Assembly (NCBI GenBank): GCA_020636315.1
Contig: JACJYA010000012.1
Location: 62,001-126,000 of the forward strand
Origin: Lewinellaceae bacterium
GTDB taxonomy: Bacteria > Bacteroidota > Bacteroidia > Chitinophagales > Saprospiraceae
DNA: 64,000 bases
Reading direction: 5' to 3'
In this document: positions 33,861-42,035 of the stretch, piece by piece
Layout: each line of letters starts with the position of its first letter
How positions within the stretch are numbered: position 1 is the stretch's first letter
Program-made: the position numbers and the translations under genes
Notes under the pieces: generated by a model
What the model was told of the DNA's origin: nothing
The model's input: the letters and a program-made list of their open reading frames with translations, nothing else
The model's database searches: none

Positions 33861-35039
33861 ATGCGCAAAATTACTGCCGATATCGTTTTTCCTGTTGTTT
33901 CTGAGCCCATTGAAAAAGGGGTTGTCGTTGTGAACGACAAGGGAGAAGTACTGGCCATTGAAAACCGGGATGCCCACGATCCGGCAAGCCTGGAAGTTCA
34001 CAGGGGCGTGATCGTTCCGGGGTTCATCAATACTCACTGCCACCTGGAGCTTTCACACATGAAGGGCAGGGTGGATACCGGAACCGGCCTGCTTCCATTT
34101 CTGCAGAAGGTGGTCCGCTTCAGAGACATTCCGATGGAAGAGATTCTTGATGCGATTGAAAAGGCTGACCTGGAAATGTACGAGAACGGTATTGTAGCCG
34201 TTGGAGATATCTCCAACAAGCTGGACACAAGAAGCCAGAAAGATAAAAGTGCCATCCGCTACTATACTTTTGTAGAGATGTTTGACTTCATGCAGGAGGA
34301 AAATGCCCAAAAGACTTTCGACATGTACAAGGAGGTTTATGACGGGCAGGCCGGAATAAACGGCAACCGGAAAAGCTGTGTCCCTCATGCGCCATATACG
34401 GTTTCTTCCCGGCTATTCAGGCTGATCAATGAAGCCAACCGGGAGGATGGCATCACCATCAGCATCCACAATCAGGAGACGGAACACGAGGACGACTTAT
34501 TCCTGCACAAGGCCGGCGGTTTCGTCGATTTTTACGAATCGTTTGGTTTCCCCCTCAGCCATTTTAAGGCCACGGGCAAAACTTCCATCCACTATGCCTT
34601 ACAGCACATGGACCCCGGCTGCCGCACTCTTTTTGTCCACAATACCATGACGGGGCCGGAAGATATCCGTGCGGCCCAGGCCTGGAGTGATAAAGTATAT
34701 TGGGCTACCTGTGCGAACGCCAACCTGTACATCGAGAACCGTATGCCCAATTATCAGTATTTTATAGATGAAGGCGCCCGGATGACTATAGGAACGGACA
34801 GCCTCACCTCCAACTGGCAGCTTTCCATACTGGAAGAGATGAAAACCATTTCCCACCTGCAGTCTTATGTTCCTTTCGAAACTCTGCTTCGCTGGGCTAC
34901 GCTCAACGGGGCAGAAGCACTGGGCTTTGAAGCAGAGCTGGGCAGTATAGAAGTTGGTAAGAAGCCCGGGCTTAACCTGCTCAACCTGGATGAGGCCCTG
35001 AAGCTGTCCCGGGAAACAACAGTGAAGCGCCTCGTTTAA
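33861..35039 (+). CDS. Amidohydrolase, possibly aminofutalosine deaminase-type
   Basis: A 392-residue metal-dependent hydrolase. NTHCHLELSHMKG (near residue 57) supplies the first metal His pair, VPHAPYTVS near 174 and SIHNQETEHEDDLF near 205 further ligands, and GTDSLTSN near 310 the catalytic Asp. The NTHCHLELSH/TGTDSL layout matches the cytosine/aminofutalosine deaminase branch of the amidohydrolase superfamily, which acts in the futalosine route to menaquinone. No other mqn genes are in the window, so the substrate stays open. Confidence 0.82.
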   Translation: MRKITADIVFPVVSEPIEKGVVVVNDKGEVLAIENRDAHDPASLEVHRGVIVPGFINTHCHLELSHMKGRVDTGTGLLPFLQKVVRFRDIPMEEILDAIEKADLEMYENGIVAVGDISNKLDTRSQKDKSAIRYYTFVEMFDFMQEENAQKTFDMYKEVYDGQAGINGNRKSCVPHAPYTVSSRLFRLINEANREDGITISIHNQETEHEDDLFLHKAGGFVDFYESFGFPLSHFKATGKTSIHYALQHMDPGCRTLFVHNTMTGPEDIRAAQAWSDKVYWATCANANLYIENRMPNYQYFIDEGARMTIGTDSLTSNWQLSILEEMKTISHLQSYVPFETLLRWATLNGAEALGFEAELGSIEVGKKPGLNLLNLDEALKLSRETTVKRLV

Positions 35040-35114
35040 AAAGTTGCTGAAAGGCTGAGTGCTTGTTTGGAAATCAGCCATTTTGGCTTCCAAAGGGCCC
35101 CTTCCAAACGAGTA

Positions 35115-35180
35115 CTGACAAAAATCACCCCCCTCAATGACTACAGTTATTGAAGCAGGGAACCGGTACGTTTACCTTGG
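35115..35180 (+). promoter_or_regulatory. Possible class I-type operator and promoter for the DUF2202 gene
   Basis: CTGACAAAAATCAC (35115-35128) is the exact reverse complement of the proximal operator of CstB-like gene 2. It is followed by an ATTG that could serve as a -33 element (35149-35152) and, after 20 nt, TACCTTGG (35173-35180), a weak -7. This would place the site near -63. Much weaker evidence than for the six 22-nt-spaced sites. Confidence 0.3.
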
Positions 35181-35270
35181 CTCCGGCTATCCTCCGCCGT
35201 TTCATTGAGGAGAGGTTTTGTATGGGTAGCCTATAGGGAAGAGGCTTTGACAACTAAAAGAAGATTCAAT

Positions 35271-35993
35271 ATGAAAAAATTACTCTTTCTGTTGCTGGCG
35301 TTCAGCTGGCCGGCTTTCCAGGCACTTCAGGCACAAACAGCTCTGTCCGGGGCAGATCAGAAATCGCTGATCTATCTGGCGGAGGAAGAAAAACTTGCGC
35401 TGGATTATTACCAGGCTATGGAAGCCAAATGGGAGAAAAAGGTATTTGCCCACATTTCTGAAGCAGAACAACGCCATCTTGGCCGGGCGGTGGAACTTGC
35501 TGCCAGCAAGGGGGTGAGCTTGCCGGAGAGCCTAAGTGCCGGGCAGGCCGGAAAGTTTCACAATAAAGAATTACAGCAGCTCTACGACGAGTTGGCCGCC
35601 GGTGGGAACCTGTCTCTGGAGGCTGCCCTGCGCGGAGGAGCCCGTATAGAGGAAGCTGATATTCAGAGCCTCAAACAGGCATTGGAGACGACTACTGATG
35701 AAGCCCTGCGGGATACCTACCAGTACCTGCTTGATGCGTCCGGCAACCATCTCCGGGCCTTCAATAAGAACCTCTCCACACAGGGTGTTGCTTACACTCC
35801 GGTTCTGCTTCCTCAGGCCGATTTTGATGCGATCATCGGGGCTGAAAATAAGGAGTCAGGTTGTCAGGGGCAAAATGCCCGGCAGGGTAAAGGATGCTGC
35901 CAGGCCAATGGTGCAGGACAGGGCAAATGCTGTAAGAATGCTCAAAAGGGAAATTGCCAGGGCAAAGGCAAGGCCGGGGCTTCGGGCCTTTAG
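35271..35993 (+). CDS. DUF2202 ferritin-like protein with Cys/Gly/Lys-rich tail
   Basis: A 240-residue exported protein. The ATG at 35271 starts a signal peptide (MKKLLFLLLAFSWPAFQALQA). Residues 30-190 form the DUF2202 four-helix bundle (LIYLAEEEKLALDYYQAMEAKW; ISEAEQRHLGRAVELA), with Glu and His spaced as in ferritin-like diiron proteins. The last 45 residues are of low complexity, with six Cys in pairs (GCQ, GCCQ, KCCK, NCQ) among Gly, Gln and Lys. That tail resembles metal-binding ends. A metal storage or detoxification role fits, but is inferred. Confidence 0.8.
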   Translation: MKKLLFLLLAFSWPAFQALQAQTALSGADQKSLIYLAEEEKLALDYYQAMEAKWEKKVFAHISEAEQRHLGRAVELAASKGVSLPESLSAGQAGKFHNKELQQLYDELAAGGNLSLEAALRGGARIEEADIQSLKQALETTTDEALRDTYQYLLDASGNHLRAFNKNLSTQGVAYTPVLLPQADFDAIIGAENKESGCQGQNARQGKGCCQANGAGQGKCCKNAQKGNCQGKGKAGASGL

Positions 35994-36203
35994 TACGCTG
36001 TAAATTAAGTAAATCCATCGTTCAGAAACAGAAGATATTTATTTTACAGGGTATTTAGCTCACATCCGTATAGCTAAAGCCATTCTTCTGCAAAAATTCT
36101 CCTTCAGTTGCCCTTTGCTTCCATAATCCTCTTTATATTCAGGGCATGAGAGCCGGCGTGTTCCTACATGACGCCGTGGCGCTCGCTCAGGAAATGAAAA
36201 GTT

Positions 36204-37439
36204 ATGTATCGAACGACTGCGCAACTGCCGGGAGGGGCGGCAAGAGGGTTTTTGTTATGCATCATGGCTGTTCTGTTTGCTCCGGGCCTGGCAACGGCTC
36301 AGGTTATCCCCCTGACACTGGACCAGGCCTTCGAAGTGGCCGCCCGTAATTACCCTTTGCTGAAACGGGACCGGCAGTTCATTGAGCAACAAAATATCCT
36401 GATCCGTTCTGCCGGGGCCCGGCCCTATACGAGTGTATTTATTTCCGGGGATGAAGTTGATCCCAATAGTGCCAAAGGCATTCATTCCCTGGGCCTGCGA
36501 CAGGATTTTAACTGGCCGGGCACCAAAGGAAAGCGGTCGGAAGCACTCCGGCAGCAATCTCTCTTGGGAAATGCCCGGCTCGAACTCAGCCAGTTTGAAC
36601 TGCGGCAACAGGTGGCCAATGCCTATTATGAAGTGCTATATATGCGGGATCTCCAGGAATTGGTTCGGCAACAGGTAGGCCTGTTCACTGACCTGGTTGA
36701 ACTGGCTCAGCTGCGATTTGAACTCGGGGAGACGGGCAAGATTCCGGTACTGTCTGCTCAGGGGAAACAGAAAGAAGCAACCCTGGCTCAGCTGAAGGCT
36801 AACGAGGATTATGAGATCGCGCTGACCATCTTCAACAACTGGATGTATTCGGATACGGCTTATGAAGTGGCGGGGCGCACGCTGCCGGAGCCTTCGGGCT
36901 ATTTGAATTGGTTTGTCAACAGCGGCCACCCCCTATTGCTTTACCGGCAGCAGCAGGCCAGCCTTGCGGAGGCTCAGGTAGTGGTAGAACAGAACAAGTT
37001 GCTTCCGCAGATCAGGGCCGGCGGGCAGTTGCAGATGGTTGATGGGGATTCCCCTTTCTTCGGATACCAACTGGGGCTGAACGTGCCTCTAAGCCAGCGT
37101 TCAATCCGGGCCCGAATTGAAGGGGCGGAAGTAAATACCGGAATCCGGGAAACCGAACTGGAGGCCGCCCGGATGGAACTCGACAACGATCGCCGGGAAC
37201 TTATCGCCGCCCTTGAAAAGGAGCAAATGTCCCTGGATTATATACGCCAGGAGATGCTGCCCCTGGCCAAAGAACAGATCGAATCTTCCCGGAAAGCTTA
37301 TGCTCAGGGGGCAGTGGAGTACCAGGATTATCTGCGGAACCTCGAACAGGCACTCGAAACCCGCTTTCAGTACCTGAAATCACTAAAAAATTACAACCTG
37401 TTGAAACTGGAGCTGGAATTCCTCAGTGGCCGAAGGTGA
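36204..37439 (+). CDS. TolC-family outer-membrane efflux protein
   Basis: A 411-residue protein with a signal peptide (cleavage near LATAQ). Two long helical segments with repeated coiled-coil stretches are arranged as in TolC (VAARNYPLLKRDRQFIEQQN; RQQVANAYYEVLYMRDLQELVRQQ; ALEKEQMSLDYIRQEMLPLAKEQIESSRKAYAQGAVEYQDYL; each described by its beginning). The protein is short for TolC but normal for CusC-like relatives. Membrane-fusion and RND partners are not next to it. It begins an operon with a haem-binding protein and a VIT1-type transporter, suggesting metal or haem handling. Confidence 0.85.
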   Translation: MYRTTAQLPGGAARGFLLCIMAVLFAPGLATAQVIPLTLDQAFEVAARNYPLLKRDRQFIEQQNILIRSAGARPYTSVFISGDEVDPNSAKGIHSLGLRQDFNWPGTKGKRSEALRQQSLLGNARLELSQFELRQQVANAYYEVLYMRDLQELVRQQVGLFTDLVELAQLRFELGETGKIPVLSAQGKQKEATLAQLKANEDYEIALTIFNNWMYSDTAYEVAGRTLPEPSGYLNWFVNSGHPLLLYRQQQASLAEAQVVVEQNKLLPQIRAGGQLQMVDGDSPFFGYQLGLNVPLSQRSIRARIEGAEVNTGIRETELEAARMELDNDRRELIAALEKEQMSLDYIRQEMLPLAKEQIESSRKAYAQGAVEYQDYLRNLEQALETRFQYLKSLKNYNLLKLELEFLSGRR

Positions 37440-37457
37440 GAAGGGAAGGGGTTTGTG

Positions 37458-37526
37458 ATTTCAGAACCATACGCCAAAAATCGAACATCAAAAACCGAAA
37501 ATCAAACATCAAAAATCACACATCAA
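37458..37526 (+). repeat. ATCAAAAATC micro-repeats before the haem-binding protein
   Basis: Short variants of AAAATCGAACATCAAAAACC and ATCAAAAATCACACATCAA are iterated between the TolC stop and the ATG at 37527. Low complexity, AT-rich, of a kind seen between genes in Bacteroidota. Confidence 0.5.
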
Positions 37527-38078
37527 ATGTCAAAAATCCTCAAATGGGCGGTGCTGGCTATTCTGGCCGCTTTGGTTATCATCCAGTTTTTTGGGATAGA
37601 TAAGACTAACCCTCCGGTTATTGAAGGGGAATCTTTTATGGCGGTTGCCCAACCGCCTGCCGAAGTGGCCCGGCTCCTTAAAGATGCCTGTTATGATTGC
37701 CACTCTCACGAGACAGAATATCCCTGGTACACCAGTATCGCTCCGGTTTCCTGGTGGATAGGCCACCACATTGAAGAGGGCAGGGAACACCTCAATTTCT
37801 CCACCTGGGGCACCTACAATGCAGAGAAAAAAGCGCATAAAGCCGAGGAGTGCGGAGAGGAGATCGAGAAAGGGGAAATGCCACTTACCTCTTATCTGCC
37901 CATGCATCCGGAAGCCCGCCTGACCGCTGCCCAAAAGGAACAATTGATTAGCTGGTTTAAAGAACTTTCGGGAGAATCGGAAGAAGGAGGGGAAGCCATT
38001 GGGCCTTCTGGTGCTCCTTCTTCGGAAGGGGATGAGGAATACGAGCACGAAGAAGAGGAGCACGGCCACGAACATTAA
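37527..38078 (+). CDS. Haem-binding domain protein (single CxxCH)
   Basis: A 183-residue protein. The ATG at 37527 gives a membrane anchor (ILKWAVLAILAALVIIQFFGI). The exported part has ACYDCHSHETEYPWYTSIAPVSWWIGHHIEEGR, with CxxCH near residue 57, as in haem-binding domains found in many Bacteroidota (PF14376 type). The C-terminus is highly acidic and His-rich (EEYEHEEEEHGHEH), and could bind metal. A longer frame starts at 37455, inside repeats. It is 5 bp before the VIT1-type gene, hence same operon. Confidence 0.82.
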   Translation: MSKILKWAVLAILAALVIIQFFGIDKTNPPVIEGESFMAVAQPPAEVARLLKDACYDCHSHETEYPWYTSIAPVSWWIGHHIEEGREHLNFSTWGTYNAEKKAHKAEECGEEIEKGEMPLTSYLPMHPEARLTAAQKEQLISWFKELSGESEEGGEAIGPSGAPSSEGDEEYEHEEEEHGHEH

Positions 38079-38083
38079 ATATC

Positions 38084-38818
38084 ATGAAGCATCAGGAAGC
38101 CCGCCTGCACGGAGACTATTCCTTTTTCAACCGCTACCAGGATTACCTTGGGGAATTCGTCTATGGAGGGATCGATGGAAGCGTGACAACTTTTGCTGTG
38201 GTGGCAGGGGCGGTGGGCGCCAGCCTCGACAGTTCGGTCATCCTCATTCTGGGGTTCGCCAACCTGCTGGCGGATGGATTTTCCATGTCGGTGGGCGCTT
38301 ATCTTTCTGCAAAATCTGAGCGGGCCAATTATGAAAAGCACAAGAAGATCGAGCAATGGGAGGTAAAACACATTCCGGAAGCAGAACGCGAAGAGATTCG
38401 TGATATTTACCGCCAGAAAGGGTTCAAAGGGGCTTTACTGGAAAAAGTGGTCGATGTCATCTGCTCGGATAAGGACCGTTGGGTAGAGGAAATGATGAAG
38501 GACGAACTGGGAATGATGCAACAGACCCGTTCTCCCTTCAGGATCGGGCTGGTCACTTATATGGCCTTTTTAATGGTTGGCTTTATTCCCCTGGCGCTCT
38601 ATCTTTGGGATTTTATCTTCGGATTCGATGGCAACCTTTTCCTGACAACCTGTATCCTGACCGGCCTGGGCTTCGCGGCGGTAGGCTGGCTGAAGACCTA
38701 TGTTACAGAAACCTCTCACTGGAAAGGGATTCTGGAGACCATCATCCTCGGGGCAGTTGCCGCCGGCGTGGCTTATTTGGTGGGAGATGTACTGGAAAAG
38801 GTCATTGTGGGAGGGTAG
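38084..38818 (+). CDS. VIT1/CCC1-family iron/manganese transporter
   Basis: A 244-residue membrane protein. YLGEFVYGGIDGSVTTFAVVAGAVGA begins the first segment; the EFVYGGIDG motif and ADGFSMSVGAYLS (second segment) are signature blocks of vacuolar iron transporter proteins. A cytoplasmic, charged metal-binding region (residues 80-140, with DRWVEEMMKDELGM) follows, then three more segments. It moves Fe2+ or Mn2+ out of the cytoplasm in homologues. Cotranscribed with TolC and the haem-binding protein. Confidence 0.9.
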   Translation: MKHQEARLHGDYSFFNRYQDYLGEFVYGGIDGSVTTFAVVAGAVGASLDSSVILILGFANLLADGFSMSVGAYLSAKSERANYEKHKKIEQWEVKHIPEAEREEIRDIYRQKGFKGALLEKVVDVICSDKDRWVEEMMKDELGMMQQTRSPFRIGLVTYMAFLMVGFIPLALYLWDFIFGFDGNLFLTTCILTGLGFAAVGWLKTYVTETSHWKGILETIILGAVAAGVAYLVGDVLEKVIVGG

Positions 38819-38980
38819 GGCGGAGGTGTTGAGGTGTAAGGGGGGTAAGAAAAATCGGGGATAGTTCGGGACCGTTCATAGTTCCTGGTTTCTGAGTTCC
38901 TGGTTGCCTGGAAACCAGAAACCCAGAAACCCAGAAACCAGAAACCAGAAACACTCCCAAATCGGCTATAAAACAATTAC
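38819..38980. repeat. CCAGAAACC-family intergenic repeat, copy 3
   Basis: From 38868, TGTTCATAGTTCCTGGTTTC-like sequence is followed by GAGTTCCTGGTTGCC and a run of five CCAGAAACC/CCCAGAAACC words to 38957. Same family as 17455-17730, 33594-33699 and 44158-44251. No gene. Confidence 0.6.
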
Positions 38981-40762
38981 ATGTTTGAGAAGCTATTGCC
39001 ATACGATGCAGCGCACCTTATCCTGGGAGCCTATCTGAAGTATTACCATCAGTACAAACGGATCACAAAGCGGGCGCAGATACGCTTTGAGAATCGCGAC
39101 TGGCATGGCATTCAGGCCGATTCGCGCGAGCGCCTCACTTTGTATCGAAACCAGGTGGGGCGGACAACGGAAAAGGTGCTGGCTTTCCTGGGTGACCGCG
39201 CCAGTGACCGCAATACCTGGAAGCGCATTAAGGAGAACTACCTCGACGAGGTCATCAATTTCAATACCCGGAATATTGCGGAAACCTTTTACAACTCCGT
39301 TTTTCGCCACAGTCATAAGGGACTGAGTGTCGATGAAGACCTCATGTTCGTCCACGGCTCAGGCACTTACCGCGAGTTCCGCTCCACCGTGCCCATATAC
39401 CAGTCCTTTTTCCTCGTGAAGCCCATTGAGCATGTCGTCCGGCAACTGTTCTCCTTCTACACTTTCGATGCCCCCTGGGAGGACCTGGAGCGCGACATCG
39501 GGTATATCACCACCGTTCTCAATAAAAAGATCTTTCTGGGCCGGGAATCTCTGCCCCGAAATGCCCGCCTGGAAATGCTTAAGTCGATCTTTTTCCGCAA
39601 TAAAGGGGCTTACATCGTCGGCCGGCTTCATCTGGAAGACCACGTTTTCCCCTTCATCCTGCCGCTTCTCCACGAAAAGAACGGCATTTATGTCGATGCG
39701 CTCCTGGTGGAGTACAACGAGGTGAGTTCCATCTTCAGTTATAACCGCTCCTATTTCCTGGTGGACGTAGATATTGTCAGCGAAATGGTGGACTTCCTGC
39801 TGACCATCCTGCCCACCAAGAACATGGGGGAGTTGTACAATTCCATCGGGTTTGAAAAACACGGAAAGACGGTCCTTTACCGGGATTTCCTCCGCCACCT
39901 GGCCCGTTCTTATGACCAGTTCGTCATTGCTCCGGGGATAAAGGGCATGGTAATGTCGGTGTTCACTCTCAATTCTTACAACATGGTCTTCAAGGTCATT
40001 AAAGACCATTTCCCCCCTCCGAAAAAAGTTACGGAGCAAGAGGTAAAAGAGAAGTACGAGGTCGTTTTCTTTCACGACCGCGTCGGCCGGATGGCGGACA
40101 GCCACATGTTCGAGAACTTCACCATCCCCCGGGAGCGTATGTCCCCGGAATTGCTGGAGGAACTCATGAAAGAGGCGCCATCCAAAGTGAGAATATATGA
40201 TGATATCATTGAGATCAGGCACCTTTACATCGAGAAGAAGATGATCCCGCTCAACCTTTACCTGGAAACGGCGACCCCCGATCAGGCCGAGGAAGTGATC
40301 AACGAATACGGCAAGGCCATCAAGCAACTGGCGGCCGTCAATATCTTCCCGGGAGATATGCTGCTGAAGAATTTTGGCGTCACCCGCCTCAAACGGGTCG
40401 TTTTTTATGACTACGATGAAATCGGTTTTCTGACGGATTACAATTTCCGCCGCATTCCCGAACCCAGGGATTATTACGATGAACTTTCATCCGAACCCTG
40501 GTATTCGGTGGGGCCCAATGATGTTTTTCCCGAAGAGTTTCCGCGCTTTCTCATTGGGAGGAAGGACATCAGGGATATCTTTTACAAGCTTCATGGCGAC
40601 CTCTACGACGTCACCTTCTGGAGAAAGGTGCAGGAACGGTTGCGAAATGGTGAGATCTTTGATGTCTTCCCATACCGGCAGCGCCTAAGGTTCAAAAAGA
40701 TGTTCCGCAAGAACCCGAAGAATGTCCTTCCGAAGGGAGATACTAAAACAGGAAATGATTAA
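38981..40762 (+). CDS. aceK: Isocitrate dehydrogenase kinase/phosphatase
   Basis: A 593-residue bifunctional enzyme that phosphorylates and dephosphorylates isocitrate dehydrogenase, directing carbon to the glyoxylate bypass. FFRNKGAYIVGRL near residue 205 is the ATP-site block. VVFYDYDEIGFLTDYNFRRIP, then EPWYSVGPNDVFPEEF near residues 467-520 form the characteristic C-terminal kinase/phosphatase region. The length is normal. No aceA, aceB or icd lies in the window. The enzyme is best known from Proteobacteria, so its presence here is notable. Confidence 0.93.
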   Translation: MFEKLLPYDAAHLILGAYLKYYHQYKRITKRAQIRFENRDWHGIQADSRERLTLYRNQVGRTTEKVLAFLGDRASDRNTWKRIKENYLDEVINFNTRNIAETFYNSVFRHSHKGLSVDEDLMFVHGSGTYREFRSTVPIYQSFFLVKPIEHVVRQLFSFYTFDAPWEDLERDIGYITTVLNKKIFLGRESLPRNARLEMLKSIFFRNKGAYIVGRLHLEDHVFPFILPLLHEKNGIYVDALLVEYNEVSSIFSYNRSYFLVDVDIVSEMVDFLLTILPTKNMGELYNSIGFEKHGKTVLYRDFLRHLARSYDQFVIAPGIKGMVMSVFTLNSYNMVFKVIKDHFPPPKKVTEQEVKEKYEVVFFHDRVGRMADSHMFENFTIPRERMSPELLEELMKEAPSKVRIYDDIIEIRHLYIEKKMIPLNLYLETATPDQAEEVINEYGKAIKQLAAVNIFPGDMLLKNFGVTRLKRVVFYDYDEIGFLTDYNFRRIPEPRDYYDELSSEPWYSVGPNDVFPEEFPRFLIGRKDIRDIFYKLHGDLYDVTFWRKVQERLRNGEIFDVFPYRQRLRFKKMFRKNPKNVLPKGDTKTGND

Positions 40763-40818
40763 AAATTCCTGCCCGGGCTTCGCCTGGAAGGAAGGGCCGG
40801 GAATAACCCCTGGCTTTA

Positions 40819-40850
40819 TTTGAATACATGAATATAATTTCATATTTTTG
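40819..40850 (+). promoter_or_regulatory. Consensus Bacteroidota promoter for the DUF1641-SQR operon
   Basis: TTTG at 40819-40822 (-33) and TATTTTTG at 40843-40850 (-7) with 20 nt between them, a full match to the Bacteroidota consensus. No GTGAY-N4-RTCAC operator lies near, so this operon is not part of the operator set in the other sulfur genes. Leader about 100 nt. Confidence 0.75.
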
Positions 40851-40956
40851 GATGTGAATAAATTCTATCGGAAAGCTTCCCTTTCTGAAAGGCAAAGCTC
40901 AAAAAAGGACGCTTTCTCCAGACCAGTCTTAAATTAATTAAACAAACAAGAAACAG

Positions 40957-42033
40957 ATGAAGGATAATGGTAATCCTGCCTGGACAGAGACTGAAGCTGG
41001 CCAACAGTTACAGGAAAGGCTGTCCAGTGAAAAGACCTTAATGGCCCTTGACCACCTGTTGCAGCGTATCGATACGCTGGAGAAGGGGGTCGAGCGGTTA
41101 AGCACCCTCCTGGAACAAGGCCCCGGCCTGGTCAGCATGGCGGTTGACACAGTCGATGACACTTACCGCCGGGCAACCCAACAGGGTGTCGATATCGAAG
41201 AACGCCTTTCCAGCGCCCTGCACATGGCGGAGAAACTGACAGCTCCGGAAATGGTGGAACGCATCGACAGTCTGCTCAAGCTTCTCGATCAGGCTCCGGG
41301 TATTGCCAGCATGATGATGGATATGGCGGACGACGGCGCCCGCCAGGCTTCCGCTCATGGCATAGACATAGAGCAGCGCCTGGCCGCTGCTCTACAGCTG
41401 GCTGAAAAACTTACGGCGCCGGAGATGGTTGAAAAGCTCAATGCATTGCTGAAACTGGCCGATCAGGCTCCGGGTATAGCCAGCATGATGGCGGATATGG
41501 CCGATGACGGTTTCCGCCAGGCCGCTGCCCACGGCATAGACGTTGAGCAACGCCTGGGCGCCGCCCTTCAACTGGCCGAGCAATTGACGGCCCCCGAAAT
41601 GGTGGAACAATTGAGCAGCCTCCTTAAACTGGCTCAACAGGCTCCCGGAATTATGGCTATGGCCGTCGATGTCGTAGATGATGGCTATCGCCAGGTATCA
41701 GGCAACGGCGTTGACCTTGCCGCCTTATCGAAAAAAGGCATAACTGTGGCCAGGCGTACGGCCGACCTGGTGGATTCCGACGAGTTCGATGCCCTGCTCC
41801 ACAGCGACCTGTTCAACCCGAAAACTCTTGACGTTCTTTCCGTAGTCAGCGGCGCATTGACCCGGTGCCGGATGGACCCGCCCAAAAAAGCGGGAATATT
41901 CAAGTTGCTGGGCGCCATGGGCGACCCGGAGATCCAGAAGTCTCTGGGCTTCCTGCTTTCCTTTGCCCGCAACTTTGGAAGGCTTTGTAATGAAGTAGTA
42001 GAAAGAGATCTGCAAAACAACAAAAAACAATAA
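40957..42033 (+). CDS. DUF1641 protein with four tandem 58-residue repeats
   Basis: A 358-residue soluble protein. Repeated units of 58 residues (174 bp) carry LTAPEMVE-x-L, DQAPGIASMM, DMADDG-RQ and HGID-EQRL; the three clear units start near residues 90, 148 and 206, and a diverged one covers 30-89. The C-terminal 100 residues (LHSDLFNPKTLDVLSVVSGAL, MDPPKKAGIFKLLGAMGDPEIQKSLGFLLSFARNFG) are the DUF1641 domain often encoded beside sulfide:quinone or formate/NADH dehydrogenases. It is separated by only 2 bp from the SQR gene and probably interacts with it. Confidence 0.85.
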   Translation: MKDNGNPAWTETEAGQQLQERLSSEKTLMALDHLLQRIDTLEKGVERLSTLLEQGPGLVSMAVDTVDDTYRRATQQGVDIEERLSSALHMAEKLTAPEMVERIDSLLKLLDQAPGIASMMMDMADDGARQASAHGIDIEQRLAAALQLAEKLTAPEMVEKLNALLKLADQAPGIASMMADMADDGFRQAAAHGIDVEQRLGAALQLAEQLTAPEMVEQLSSLLKLAQQAPGIMAMAVDVVDDGYRQVSGNGVDLAALSKKGITVARRTADLVDSDEFDALLHSDLFNPKTLDVLSVVSGALTRCRMDPPKKAGIFKLLGAMGDPEIQKSLGFLLSFARNFGRLCNEVVERDLQNNKKQ

Positions 42034-42035
42034 AA

